From assembly GCA_027943335.1 (NCBI GenBank), contig BSBK01008847.1, positions 62,001-126,000 on the forward strand: a DNA stretch of 64,000 bases. Reading direction: 5' to 3'. Position numbers and translations under genes: made by a program. Below the pieces are notes generated by a model, which did not search any database, had not been told where the DNA came from, and saw only the letters and a program-made list of their open reading frames with translations. Of this stretch, positions 35,990 through 48,300 are shown in pieces. Every line of letters starts with the position of its first letter. Position 1 is the stretch's first letter. Source of the stretch: Chamaecyparis obtusa. Lineage: Eukaryota > Streptophyta > Pinopsida > Cupressales > Cupressaceae.

Positions 35990-37303
35990 GTGGGTATGAT
36001 GGAATGTGGGGCTGTGTGATGGAAAATGTTGTGGACATATAAAAATATTAAAATATAAACACTTATCTTGAAAGGTAGCAGATTTGGAAATTGCTATTTT
36101 CTGGTGTCTATACTCAGTTTCTGGAAATTCTGCAACCGGATTTGGCCTGGAAACATAGAGACAGAGAGAACCCAGAAAGCTTTTGCTTTTCTGAACCAGA
36201 TCAACCTTGACCCCTTTATGTCGACCTTGACTTGGGCTACTTTGACGGAGATTTTTTTCGTGGATCCTAAAAGTTTTCCGAAAAGGGTGTCTAAATCTTC
36301 TCTATAATTTGTTGTTCCATACCTATTCTTGCAAGAAAAATAGTTTTTTTGTTTGGATGAGGGGTTTTCCTTGGTCAAACCTTGGTTTGGAATTAACCTT
36401 GAAATATAATTGAAATGGAGAATGCTAGCAAGTAGTAGAAGTAGATCTAACAACGAAGCTATGATATTCAATAGATATGCAATTGTATTTGAAATGTAAA
36501 CAAGTATGTTAATATGAAAGCTTGGAATCAATACTAATAACCATAAATGTAAACCAAAACCTCCATGATTGTATGCTTGGAATCCACCTTGAAGGAAGAA
36601 TGAATAGATCTTGAAGATGGACAAAGGATCTTGAAGGAAGATCGCACCACCATGATGGATAGATCTAGGGTTTGAATGATGAATCTTGAATGCTTAGACC
36701 AAATCCTTTCAAAGGCTTGAATACTTGAATCCTTGATCTTCAATGGAGAAATTGAATGCTTGAATGCTTGATTTCTTCCTTGATTGAGTTGAAGGATGCT
36801 TGATAATGCTTGAGAGATATGATATATTGCTCACTTGATTGATGATTGAAATGAGAGGAGAAGGATTCCTTTTATACTAGTCTAGGGCACAAACTTCTAG
36901 AGAGGCCGACATAGGAGAAATAAATTCTCATTAAGGCTATACCCTTGGAAGTGGACCTAAATTAAATATAATTACCGTTTCGAAGCCCAAAACAACCGAC
37001 TTGGAAGCGGGAAAATAAATATTTTTGAAACCCAACATCCAAAAAACTTTCAAAATTTGAAATTTGGACCCTGGGTCAAGGTCGACCTTGACCCAAAAGG
37101 CTGACCTTGACCCTGAGGTCAAGAACCTCAAATTCACAGAGAAGGAGACCAGAAACAGGCAGAAGAGAAGTGGAAAATAGGGCATGACAGGGAAAAAAGA
37201 TAGATCCAAGTCAAAGACCCATTCAAGGCATTTGACATGACCCCAAACCACTTACTCGGAGGACTAAACCAGTCCTAATTGGAAGTGCTTCCATTTTCTA
37301 ACA
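35990..37303 (-). repeat. LTR-like block with TATA box
   Basis: On the minus strand it begins TGTTAGAAAATGGAAG at 37303 and carries TATAAAAGGAATCC (plus near 36866-36878) about 430 bp inward, a normal LTR promoter layout. GACCTTGAC/GTCAAGGTC motifs occur at 36205-36240 and 37075-37120, including the 16 bp perfect palindrome TCAAGGTCGACCTTGA at 37077-37092. The sequence 36640-36840 is full of TTGAATGCTTGA words. The left edge and any target duplication were not resolved. Confidence 0.5.
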
Positions 37304-37528
37304 ATACACAACCACATTCATGTTTTTGACATTGGAATATGCTATTATGCATGATTGATGATGAGATACAGAAACTGACAGTAAACTACAAGAAAATTTT
37401 TAATAAATACCTAGGACCTGCTACTTCTACAATGGTTCAAGATGCCACATCATATCATTATTGGGATCCTCGGATTCATTGCCATCAACTTCATAGCTTC
37501 CTTGGTTCTTCAATATGTTTCCTTCACT

Positions 37529-40186
37529 CTACATACCTCCGCTTAACTGATGTTCACTGCTAGTAGTACCAGTACTAGTACATGAGTCAATGAAATCATT
37601 GTCTTTGGCACTCCCACTTTGGTTTGAAATGTTTCCCAACTCTCTTCTCTGAAATTTCTTCCTCCACAATTTCAGTGCCCTTTCGTAAGGAAAAGTATTG
37701 ACTTCATACTTGGATGTATAGAGCCTTAAAAAATTTTCCAAATTCTTGTCTAGTTTGTTTCTTAGCTTTGAATTTAGGAATCCCAAAGCACTGAAAACTC
37801 TCTCATCCTCCATCGACCCCAATATCATGGTCTAACATAAATCAACAAGCTTGAGAAATTATGATATTGAATCAATTAACATTTTGCTCTCAACTCGATT
37901 TTTCCAAAGCCTTGTTACCGATCCATGTTCGAGAGGGTTATGCATAATATTATATTGTTCCCTCATTGTCAATGAAAAATAACCCAATTGCTCTCTCAAA
38001 TGAGATTAATCTAAAATTCCATTTAGAGTTACTCCATTTAGCTCTTTGGTTTTGTAAAAATGATCTGTCAAAGTTAGTAGCTTAGTTCGAAAATCTTTTG
38101 AATTGTTCAGTCTCCAATATCGAGGAAACACAATAGCCATGGATTCAAGTAGTTTGACTGGAGGGAATCTTGCTCTAATCTGTGTGGAAAGATCATAGGA
38201 AATGTGCTTCACAAAAGCTATTACAGTCTCAATGATCTTGGTAAAGTCTTCCCTTTTAATACTTAATACTCGCTTCCTGGGGTTCTTTCCTGGTTCCTTA
38301 GACTCGATCCTGGCAAAGTAGTGCATTGGTATCTCAACTCCGTGAACTTCTGCACATAACTCCCCATTTGCATCGATTTTTAAAAAGTTATCAAGATTGC
38401 CAGATCTGTGATTTTCAGCCAATTGGCAAACTTTACGTCATCAAATGATCGATAGAGATTATTGAGCATCATGCATGTCAATTTACGCAGCGCAGAATAT
38501 TATGCAATATACGTAGCTCTTTGTTGGGCCTTCTTCATTGAATTTCTCATTTCCTCAAGCATGGGGAGAAGACCTGGTAATGTTAAGAGTGTCTCTACAT
38601 TACCTAACATTCGCAGCAGCATGGGAAATTTGGCTAGCCTTGCTTCGTCGCAACTTGAGTTAAATACACCAAGCAACGATTGATATTTTGAAAAAACTTT
38701 ATGCACTAGTCCATCCAAAGAGATCCATCTAGTATCATTATCCATAAGAAGCTTGTTCTAGTCGGTTAATCTTTCGGCAAAGTGTTGAAATTTCATCAAT
38801 CATTTCGAACTTCGACAGAAGTATTGGTAGAGCTCTTTGATTAAAACTTTAATTTTTTGTACTGAAGCATGCTTGCTGACAATTCCAAAAGCTAGATTCA
38901 TTCTATGGGCCATGCAGTGAATGGGAGTAACATAGGGTGCACAAGAAGATTGTATCTTTGTGCAAAACCGCCCCTGTGGCCTTGCATTACTAAAGCTCCA
39001 TCCACTCCAACACACACCAGCTTTTTGGCAATCGTCATGTCATTTATACCTCCATATTCAATTAGAGAACTTTTTACTAGTTCAAATAAATTTTCCGTTG
39101 TCGCATTATCCTTCATTTTAGCAACAGTTAGTAGATGAGGTTGGAAAAAAAATTGTGTACAGTATAAACATGCATGCATACCTAGGAAGTATTATCTACT
39201 GTTGTAACCACATCTAAAGATAATGCATTAAAATTTGACTCTTTAATTTTTTCCTTTAGATCCTCTTTTTCAACCTCGGCAAGACAACATGCCCATTCCC
39301 ATCCATTGTTTACTGACCAGTGACTGTTAGGATAGTTATGAACTTTCAGAAAGTGTAATAAAACACTCAATGATGGGTAGTGTGTCATAGGACGCCCTTT
39401 GCTCAAAATATTAAACACAACACTTAACTGAACAACTTTTCCCATTAGTTCTACTTCCAATGCTTTTCCAAAACAAGCTTCAATAGAGCCTTTAACTTGA
39501 CCAAGCTTCATCTTTATATTTTGTTGAAATTCATATAATTATGCATTCTTAACATGTTGAGATTCCTCCTTTGTTTTCCATCTTATCACTGATTTTTGAA
39601 CTCCATCTATGATTTTCTTTTTGTAAACTTTACCCATATGCTTCTCTATGGTGTCAATTTTTAGCTACAACCTTTTTTCCTTCTTATTTATCTTGCTACA
39701 AATCTTACATCTGCATTCTATCGGAGGCTCACCTTCAATTGGATTGTCCACTGGTTCAATGAATGGATACTTTGACACCCATTCTACTTTAAAATTCCTC
39801 GATAGATCCCACATCCGATCTTTTTTCGATTCTATATCATTCTTTGAATTGTATTTTCTTTTCTTCTTCTTTGGACCATCATCTTCTCTGACATTCTCAA
39901 TCTCATCCAAGTCGATTATATCATTATGGCTACTCTGGGTATTTAACTGAAAATCTTCTTCAAGTTCATCGTGATTTGAGATATCAGGCTTGCTAACTTC
40001 TTCAATATGTTGTGTAGGTTCAAGTTGTGAATCTTGAAAATCTTCTTGTGATGAAGTAGCTTCCCGATTTTGGCCAGAAACATTTCCAACACCATGACCA
40101 AAGTACGATGATAAGGTTTTGCATTTTGCTGGCCTCTCTTTGCTTTCCCCATATGCGGGAGCCTTACCCTTATTCTTGTTTGACAT
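37529..40186 (-). pseudogene. hAT-superfamily transposase remnant
   Basis: Minus-strand order fits a BED/TTF-finger hAT transposase of the ZNF862-like type. It has an ATG at 40186, a Lys/Ser/acidic N-terminus, and a finger-like 'CRCKICSKINKKEKRLQLK' (near 39690). Catalytic-region phrases are 'NALSLDVVTTVDNTS' (39225), 'PHLLTVAKMKDNAT' (39130) and 'VCVGVDGALVMQGHRGG' (39010), then 'HCMAHRMNLAFGIVSKH' (38910). 'NDTRWISLDGLVHK' (38740) follows. The C-terminal dimerisation block is 'MEDERVFSALGFLNSKLRNK' (37815). Stops or frameshifts occur near 39660, 39530, 39180, 38800 and 38000. Terminal inverted repeats were not found by eye. Confidence 0.88.
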
Positions 40187-40189
40187 CTC

Positions 40190-41140
40190 GATTCTTCAAC
40201 GAAATAAAGGCTACCAGCCTACTAGTACAAAAAAAAATGTTTACTTGTTGAAGAAGTGACAATAGAACTATAATATATATAAATTTGATTTATTGACCCT
40301 TAAATCATGTATGAGATCTCCCTAGTCACCACCGTTCACTGACTGGTCCCCACTAAATAAGAATGAACTCAAATTTACATAGTCGCAGAATAATAATCAC
40401 TTACCTTTGCCTCAAATTCAATTACAGTCGCAACTCGCCAATTCAGTCAAGACTCAACAGTATGAACTTTGCTATCGATCAAATTGAACCAAACCAAATT
40501 GTGTACAATAACACTGATCTATGAATGTATTTATACTAATCTTTTTTGGCGAATTCAGCAGGAGGTACTAGGTCTACAAATATTTGGTGAAGCACGTCTA
40601 ATTATAACACGTCTTGTGTTATTTTCGAGGCGATTATGGGTCGTCCAATACCTTGGTATGATTAATAAAGTTGGTGAAAATGCATTGGTTTGAGACACGC
40701 ATTCGTAAAATGCTAGGCGAATTTGGGGCCGCCTATAAATATATATGTATAAAACTATTAGCAAATATAGGCCATCCATTTGGGGCCACTTTGAAATTAT
40801 AGGAAAATGTTTAAAATTTTTTGTGCCCAAAAATTAAATGCCATTGGCGATAATGTGAAAGAAATGGACAAAATTAAATAAACCAATGGGCAATGGGCCC
40901 GGGCATTGGACCCAATTTTAATAAATTCGGGGTGATAGGGTCAATACCATTTGTGCAATATATTCGCCAAATCATGGGTTACCGACATGCGACATTCGCT
41001 AAATGGAAAATAATCGCCACTTAAGTTTTTGTTGTTCCCCACCTTCGATAGACTTTAAGGAATCCAAATTCGAAGGAGTTGAATGAGAAATTGCACCATT
41101 TGAAGTCTCTTTGTCAACAATGGAAAAATACCTTTATCTT
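40190..41140. other. 5' flank of the hAT remnant
   Basis: No gene seen. G/C-rich words (TTGGGGCCGCC near 40722, TTTGGGGCCAC near 40780, GGGCCCGGGC near 40896) could belong to the element's terminal region, but no matching inverted copy was found on the other side. Confidence 0.4.
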
Positions 41141-41189
41141 TATTACCTCTCGAAGTGGACTACTCAACTTTCTCTTTCCAGACCTTTCT

Positions 41190-41800
41190 CTTTTAGGGAG
41201 CTTTTAAGGGTAATTTTTAGCCCAATGGCCATATTTTTTACACGAAAAATAGGCAAAAGGTAGGGTTTCAAAATTTGTAGGCTAAGACCACACACCAAAC
41301 TTTAATTTGAGCTCAATAGATGAAGGCAAGTGTGAATCTTGGTCAATATTGATGCAAACTCTCACAAACACCAAAAGGTTTGTGAAAGAAGTCATTTTAA
41401 CAATAAATAGAAGTTCCCAAAAAGAACTTGCAATCTCTCCAAAAATCTCTTCATTCTAAAACTCTAAAATCCTAAGTAATCTAACCCAAATAGAGACAAC
41501 ATTAAAATAAGAATTAGAAAGATCAAGACTTGGTTCCCATCTCTTAAGATCCAAGGACGCCTTTCTAATAACCCAAGGGCCTCCACATAGGATCGCTTTC
41601 ACAAGTGAAGGAAAATGAGAAAAATCCTGTGGACATCACCAGGACATCTACCTAGCCCTTGGTTTTCCATTTCCTTCAGATGAAGGAATGGACAACCTCA
41701 ATGTTCAAATGTGACCCCATTAATTTTCCAATGAGGGATTTAGCCATAAGAGAAACACTTTGATTAATAATAGAGTCCAAAACAAAGATCATGTACTTAC
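41190..41800 (-). pseudogene. LINE ORF1 fragment, DUF4283 and zinc knuckle
   Basis: The minus strand reads 'VSLMAKSLIGKLMGSHLNIEVV' split across 41760-41695. Then 'GGPWVIRKASLDLKRWEPS' (about 41595-41540), 'VVSIWVRLLRILEF', a stop, 'NEEIFGEIASSFW', 'VRVCINIDQD' and 'LPSSIELKLKFGVWS' follow. A stop precedes 'FETLPFAYFSCKKYGHWAKN' (about 41270-41210). This is the DUF4283-plus-zinc-knuckle order of plant L1-type LINE ORF1. The first Cys of the knuckle is Tyr. ORF2 is not adjacent. Confidence 0.8.
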
Positions 41801-42284
41801 CTCAAACAAAGGCGTCCATGATTTCGTTCTTTTCAAGACCTCTTCTAACTCAAAATCAATTCATGCAAAGCATTCTGAACATCCTTGTCGGGGGCCCCAA
41901 TGTGTGAATCAGAGCCCACCACATGCTCCACATCATCCTAGAGAAAATTTCCTTTCCCATCCCCATCATCAACCCCAGAAGTAGTCAACCTAGAAAAATA
42001 TATGCCAGAAGAGGCCATAAGAGAAACACTTTGATTAATAACATGGTCCAAAAGAAAGATCATGTACTTACCCCAAACAAAAGCGTCCATGATTTCTTTC
42101 TTTTTGAGACCTCTTATGATTGGGAATTGATTCGTGCAAAGCATTCTGAACATCCTTGGTGGGGGGCCCAGTGTGGGAATCAAAGCCCACCACATGCTCC
42201 ACATCATCCTAGCGAAAATTTTCTTTGCCATCCCCATCATCAGCCTCAGAAGTAGTCAACCTAGACAAATCTATGCCCCCTAAA
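41743..42284. repeat. Tandem duplication, 271 bp unit, two copies
   Basis: GCCATAAGAGAAACACTTTG starts at 41743 and again at 42014. The copies are colinear to their ends (AGTAGTCAACCTAGA...TATGCC) with moderate divergence. The duplicated part covers the N-terminal side of the LINE ORF1. The unit is 3n+1, so the duplication itself breaks the frame. Confidence 0.93.
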
Positions 42285-42299
42285 ACCTTGTATTCCCTG

Positions 42300-43740
42300 T
42301 GGAAAGCACCATCTAATCGACCAAAATTCAAATTTTCTATTCCCACTTTCGAACCTCATGCACGCTACTCCATCCAAGTGTTTATCTATCCACCCACATT
42401 TCATTGTGGTGTATCTTGATTATCATAAGGAAGTCTTTTATTAAAGGAAAACTAATTTTGAAGGTACAAAAAACCCCGTTACAAAACGAACATCTAGAGA
42501 AAGAAACTAGATGCTAAACATGTACTGAACAACTAAATAAAACAACAAAACAGGAGAACAAAGCCCCAAAGTCCTTACAAAATTTTCATTGAACTTTCAT
42601 TTTTTATGCATAATCTCCTCGTTGATACTACAAACTTTGTTCACAATGCTATTAATAGGGTTGACCCCCCTTGCTTCGAAGTCTTGTGACATGGTCAGGG
42701 AGAGAGACCATATCCTTTTCCTTCACAACAACATTGTTGCCATTAGCAAGGACTTTCTTGTTCGATTTGACACTACTAGAAGGGGAAGCAAAGGTTCTAT
42801 TGGATAAACCATGTAGAGCTTCCGCTTGAGCATTCAATTTCTTAAGGCCTTCAGAATTGTTCTCCATGGTTGTTCGACTAACAACCACAATCATCTTCAA
42901 TTTATCCTAAACAACTACAATTAAGCCCTCCAAACTCTTGATTCAAATCTCATGATTATCTTTCTGCTCCTTAATACCATTTGCTAATGCCTAAATACTG
43001 GCCATCACTTTATCCATTCCATGGATGGGAGGAGTATGAGTGATTCTATCTTTTAAAGGATTATCGTAAGGAAGTTATTATATGTGTAATAGTGATAATT
43101 TTTCATCTATTTGAGATGTAAAATTTTATTTCCTACATGAATTTAAAAACAATGAATTAAAAATTAATATGTAGAATTCTAAAATTTAATTATAAAAGAA
43201 TGCTTCTTCAAATACCAAATAGAGAGACCTCTCAATGTAGATTTGATATTCAAGATTTTAATAAATGTATATGTCGAGTGTAGGTTTGAATCTAATTGAA
43301 ATGTTTCACCATGAAGTGGGATTTCTACAAACATGGTCAATGAGTTGAAGGACTTGTGCCACCATTATGCCTTCTATTTTGACAAGAAAAAAAAAATCAA
43401 ATTGCTATATCCTCTTATTTGAATCTGCTAAGAGACAAATTAATAAAATCAAACTAAACACAAAATTATTGGGTTTTTTTATAATTTCAAAAGCTTGTAA
43501 GATTAATTGAGCTATCACATCATGTTAGTATTTTTGCCTACTTTAAATACAACTCCTAGCTATCATACACAAGCTATAAAAGATGCTAATATCATTTATT
43601 TATTTTCTATTAGTCAATAAAGGTTTAACAACCCTTTTGTTGACAAGACACAACTGCCCAATAACTGAACATTCATAGTATACTCTTTTACACACGCAAA
43701 ACGTTAATCTTTAGGAGCAAGCCCAATAATTGTTAGGAAA
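42300..43740. other. Unrecognised region between LINE fragments
   Basis: A minus-strand frame at 42900-42652 (Lys/Ser-rich, MKMIVVVSRTTMENNSEG start) may be the 5' part of the same LINE or an unrelated fragment. I could not assign it. The rest is A+T-rich and shows no gene. Confidence 0.4.
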
Positions 43741-43745
43741 TTGAA

Positions 43746-43885
43746 TCTAAGCTTTTATTGTGGATCATACATGTGGCAACCAATAATTACTTAAAAAGGA
43801 TTTGACAGTGCAAAAGCTAAGCTTTTATTATAGATCATACATATGGCACTCAATAATTGCTTAGAAAGGATATGACAGTGTCTGC
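43746..43885. repeat. 70 bp tandem repeat, two copies
   Basis: TAAGCTTTTATTGTGGATCATACAT at 43748 and its diverged copy at 43818 are 70 bp apart. Both end with GG-TATGACAGTG or GGATTTGACAGTG. Confidence 0.9.
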
Positions 43886-43969
43886 ATATATAGGATTACA
43901 CAAAATCATATAGCATACTGACATATAGACAGCTTTTAGTAACTCTTTATTTTCAGACCAAATGGTCAT

Positions 43970-45350
43970 AAGTATAACGTCCACCAGATCAAAATGGTAA
44001 ACGGGACCCTGGAGTAAAAAGTCCGGGGAAGTGAGACGTTGCTAAAATATACCAATCCGAGGAATATCCAGAGTAATCTGAGGAGATACCCAACTCGATA
44101 CAAACCTACCACAACATTTATTTGTAAATGCATATTAATGAATGAATGAATGAAGAAGTTTTAACGTTCACGAGACCAGCGGTCTAAGGGACCACAAAAG
44201 AACCAAAATTTAAACCGTTTGCTGAAGTTTCTCCAAGTAGGCCCTTCTGATGTGGATCCTCATTAGGAAGGTAGCCATTTTGTGTAAGTTTGGCTCGTCA
44301 AAAAGCTTAGTCAAACTATTACCCTATAAGTTATCCTCATACAGACTGCGAATGCCCTTATAAGCAGCACACTCCTTGATAAAATTCCACTCCGTTTCAA
44401 CCACCCCTCTACTACAAAACTTGCACGTTCTTTCTTCCCACATTTCTTTGAGAACTTCCCATCTACCAGTCTCACACCGTAAATAGTGAGAGCTGGTCCT
44501 CAGTTGAGCAATCCGAATTTTTGCCTTGTCTTTAATTGTGGAACTTAAATACTCTTTATCGCCATGGTCCTACTTGGGGTTAAATTCTTTGACATAGTGA
44601 GCTTTTTTTCTCCCTTCCTGCTTTGTCCACAGTTTTGAATTTCTCTAACACCCACCTTTTTATCTCAATGTTAGTGTTTGGGCACTCGTGGGGTTTTTGT
44701 TCCATTTGTTTAACCACTTGCTATTTTGTTTCTTCCAAGTCTTTTTCCTCCGCTCTAGATCTTCTGCCACTACCATCCTAGGCCAGCGGTGCCTATCCAT
44801 ATTACCCACTTTTTTTAAATAGCATAGCATGCGAATAATTGCTAAGGCTTCAATCGGGAACATACCAGCCTACGCCAAGAGAATCTCATAGGGAACTGTA
44901 GACTTGACCTTGAGATTACTAGTGATAACATGCTTTTGGATTCTTTCCATCTGCCGTCATTTGTGATTTGACATGCTACTCCCCCAAACCTCACACCCAT
45001 ATAGAATAACTGGAACCACCAAGAGACCAAAGAGAGTCTTCCTAGACTTCCAATCCCACAACTCAACTTTCCTGCATCTATTTCGAAGGAGGTAAGAGGC
45101 TTTCCAACCCCCTTGTATTCTTTTTGATCTGCATGTCTCCCAACTTAACCTATAGTTGAAATCAATTCCCAAGTACTTGTACTCTTCCACAGTCTCTAAA
45201 GGGCTGCCCTCAAAAAAAAAAAAGTATGCTGCTGTTTTTCCTTCTTTCCTTCTTCAAAGAGAAGATCATGATTTATGACATGATGGAGAACAATTCTTTC
45301 TCGGTGCATCTTGTAGTTTGCTCGTTTTCTGAGCTCCTTGTTGCCTTTCA
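43970..45350 (-). pseudogene. LINE ORF2 3' end (RT tail and zf-RVT region)
   Basis: The minus strand reads 'EEYKYLGIDFNYRLSWETCR' (45188), 'GGWKASYLLRNRCRKVELWD' (45110), 'LFGLLVVPVILYGCEVWGSS' (45030), 'FPIEALAIIRMLCYLKKVG' (44860), 'HRWPRMVVAEDLERRKKTWK' and 'IAQLRTSSHYLRCETGRW' (44510). The zf-RVT-like 'ERTCKFCSRGVVETEWNF' with a later Cys lies near 44430. This is the C-terminal part of a plant non-LTR RT. Frameshifts near 44950 and 44650 break it. An A/T-run at 45211-45222 interrupts the upstream part. LINE 3' UTR-like sequence continues to about 43970. The 5' part is missing, as is usual for truncated LINE insertions. Confidence 0.85.
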
Positions 45351-48300
45351 TTAATTAACTTCTGGAACTTTAAATTCACATTAGAAATTAATGCAAACAA
45401 TGTACGCTGTCAACTAGCAAAATGGTTTTAAGGAGGTTATGTACAGAAGCTCTTCTCCCCAAAGCACTCCTGGCTACTTTTGTTGCAATGTGTTCGTTCC
45501 TATAGCCGAAAGCTTTGCCTGATAGTTTGAAACACAGCAAAATGAATATTAGAACTTAGATTAACAATATCATTGTCGATGAAAATTTGCTAAGAACAAT
45601 CAAAACGAGTAAATAACAAATGAAAGGAAAGACCCTTAATTGATATTTTTGAGAGCCATATCCTGTAGAGAACTGCCCTTCCTAGGTAAAATTCCTTTGT
45701 TTATGCACCCGATTCCAAACTGTCAGGGGAACATACCAAATGTGTAACTTACATATAATTATAATGCTACTCAACAAATTTATTATTTTGATATAACCTT
45801 CCAGGATGAAATATACAGTTAAGACCATGAAATAAACGGCTCTTTCAGGCATACATTTTTATAGAAAAACAATCCCAACTTCCAAGTAATTTAAGGAAAG
45901 AGCAGTTGCAATAGCATTGATGCTTAGTGATGAAAATAATTTAATAAAGAATCAAAAGCACATGTTGTGCAGTTTTCCAACCTTAATGCTTTACATGTAC
46001 AATGTAACTTCTTTCTCCATCCAGGCACTGTTTACAAATGCAGCTTTGTCCTCTTTCCAATAATACAACTCGGATTCAGCTCCAATTTATGAAATCAAAG
46101 CTCTCCAGTTGTGTTTGTGACCTCTGTATCCCGTGCATGTTCTGTATCTTTTGTGTGCAAAAGTCACTGGGTGCCAGTGACTGAAACAAGAGTCGACTGA
46201 CATTTTCAGATAAATGATTTTCCCGGGCAGGTTTATTTTGTTTATCCTGCTTTCAAAAAGTTGCCTGCCATTTTCCATACAACATTTTAAAAAATTATCA
46301 ATTCCCTTCTCTGAATATTTTAAGAACAGATAAAAAATATGTTCCAAATACCTTAATGGAGATGACACTACAACACAATTACTGAAACAGAAAATATTAT
46401 GAATGACTTAAAAGAAAGGGTTCAGATTGTAAAGGTGCTTCCTTTAATGACAACAGTTCATAAGCCCACAAATACACAAAAGTGCAGTCAAATATGTCTA
46501 TTGTATCTTTAGTTTCTACATAGGGCCAAAGGCTATTTTAAAAGATATAATAAGTTGGTGCAGCTAATTTCAGGATAGAGTGGACGATGCTTTAATTTTC
46601 TAAGTCGTTCACTGGATCCTCACATTGTTTTTCCATTTCCTAATTTTTCCGAGGGGTGTCTCAAGGCATAAGTGAGATTAACATTTACTTGACATGATAC
46701 TGAGGTTCTAAAATCTTCTAGGATACATTTCTATTGTTTTGAAGATGTAAGCTATTTAAATGGTAATACAAGACCAGACTTGTGTTATTATTTCACATTT
46801 ATGCATTCCGAACTGTTTCAGATGTTTACCTATGCTACCCCGAGTTTCCAGGACAGGGGGACGGGGGATGGGGAAATAGGTTTCTGGGACTTTTTTTTTT
46901 CTCCGCAGCAGGGGATATATATATATGGAAATCTGAAATTTCAAATATATTCATGAATTATATAACATTGTGACATTCATCAAATCATCATAGAATATAG
47001 CATTAAAAGAATCAAATGAGAGTTCAAATTTCAATTTCATAAATTCATAGATATTGTTCATTGAAACAGCCAAAGACTTCCAAACAACAGCAACAACAAA
47101 GTCTCAATCTGTTCACAATTTCACATTCTATTTTCTAACAACATACTCCAGCATATCTCTGATTAAAACTTCGAAAAGTTTATTTTATTTTACTAAACAA
47201 TTGCTCTGCAGTATTCAGCATGGAAACCAGGAGATCTACTTAGTCTTCTATATCTGAAAATTTGATTAATGAAAAGGAGTTCTTGCTGTGCTAGAAATGG
47301 CTTTTTAGATCAATCAATAATAAATATAGATCACTTGGGCCAGATAATGAAAAGCTGGAAACTCTGCAAATATCAACATACTCAGGCTAGTCTATATGCA
47401 GCCCTGCAAAGTGCAAGCCCAACAATGAAATGCCCACTCGTGGGACAGTGAACCAGGTTAGCAGAGAAGAAATAAATTTTCACGAGACAATAAAATAATA
47501 GAATGCCTTAGGCTTAGTTTAGTTGAGGCAAATAACAACATGAACGCATATTTTAATAATATTTACATATTTTAGGGTTGTGTGGAGGTTCACGCACAAT
47601 TACAAAAATTTACAAATATTTTATAAATTTATCCTTTTCTGCCTACTGTCGCCAGAAATGACCGTCTCCGAGACAGTCGGGACGTTTTGGCAGTTCCCAG
47701 CCATCCTGATGACAATCAACAGTTTCCAAAAATTATGTTGACTGTTTCTGAGTTTCCAGGACAATTTCCGAATTTTTTGCATGACCAAGGATGGCTTGGA
47801 AACGTTTCCAGCCGTCCCCAAGTCCCCGAAACGGATTCCGTTTCCGGTATGAGCATTTAGAGTGGAAACATGTTTCTGGGTAACACTGATGTTTACTGCA
47901 CTTGAATGATTTTTTTTATTAATTAACAAATCGCATTCCATGTGGTGGCCTTAGTATTCCAAAATTTTATGACAAGGTATAGCCTACTAAAAGTATGATA
48001 TAGTAATACACATTTAAGGTGGGATTTGTGTCAATGCTTCTCTTTGCCAATTAGTTTAATTGCTCTCTAGATGTTTTCTTGCACAGGTCTTGATCTATAT
48101 TTTCATTATGACAAACTACAGTCACAAGGTTTGCCAGAATGCATGAATGGTATCCCAAGTACTGTTCTTTATATGGGCTTGTATATTTGTGCCATTATAT
48201 AATCTAACTAAGTATCTCACTAGTGTAGACTTTTGAATAACTCTCAGTTTTGCTATGCTACTTCCAGAGGTGTAAGGCACACGAAAAAAGGCAGTGCTAA

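Noticed and set aside
40700..40910. Terminal inverted repeat of the hAT remnant
   Set aside because: GGGGCC-type words are present but no complementary end was found left of 37.5 kb.
47640..47890. G+C-richer island considered as a gene or pseudogene
   Set aside because: It consists of GTTTCC/GGAAAC-type words with no consistent frame or splice sites; probably an old repeat fragment.
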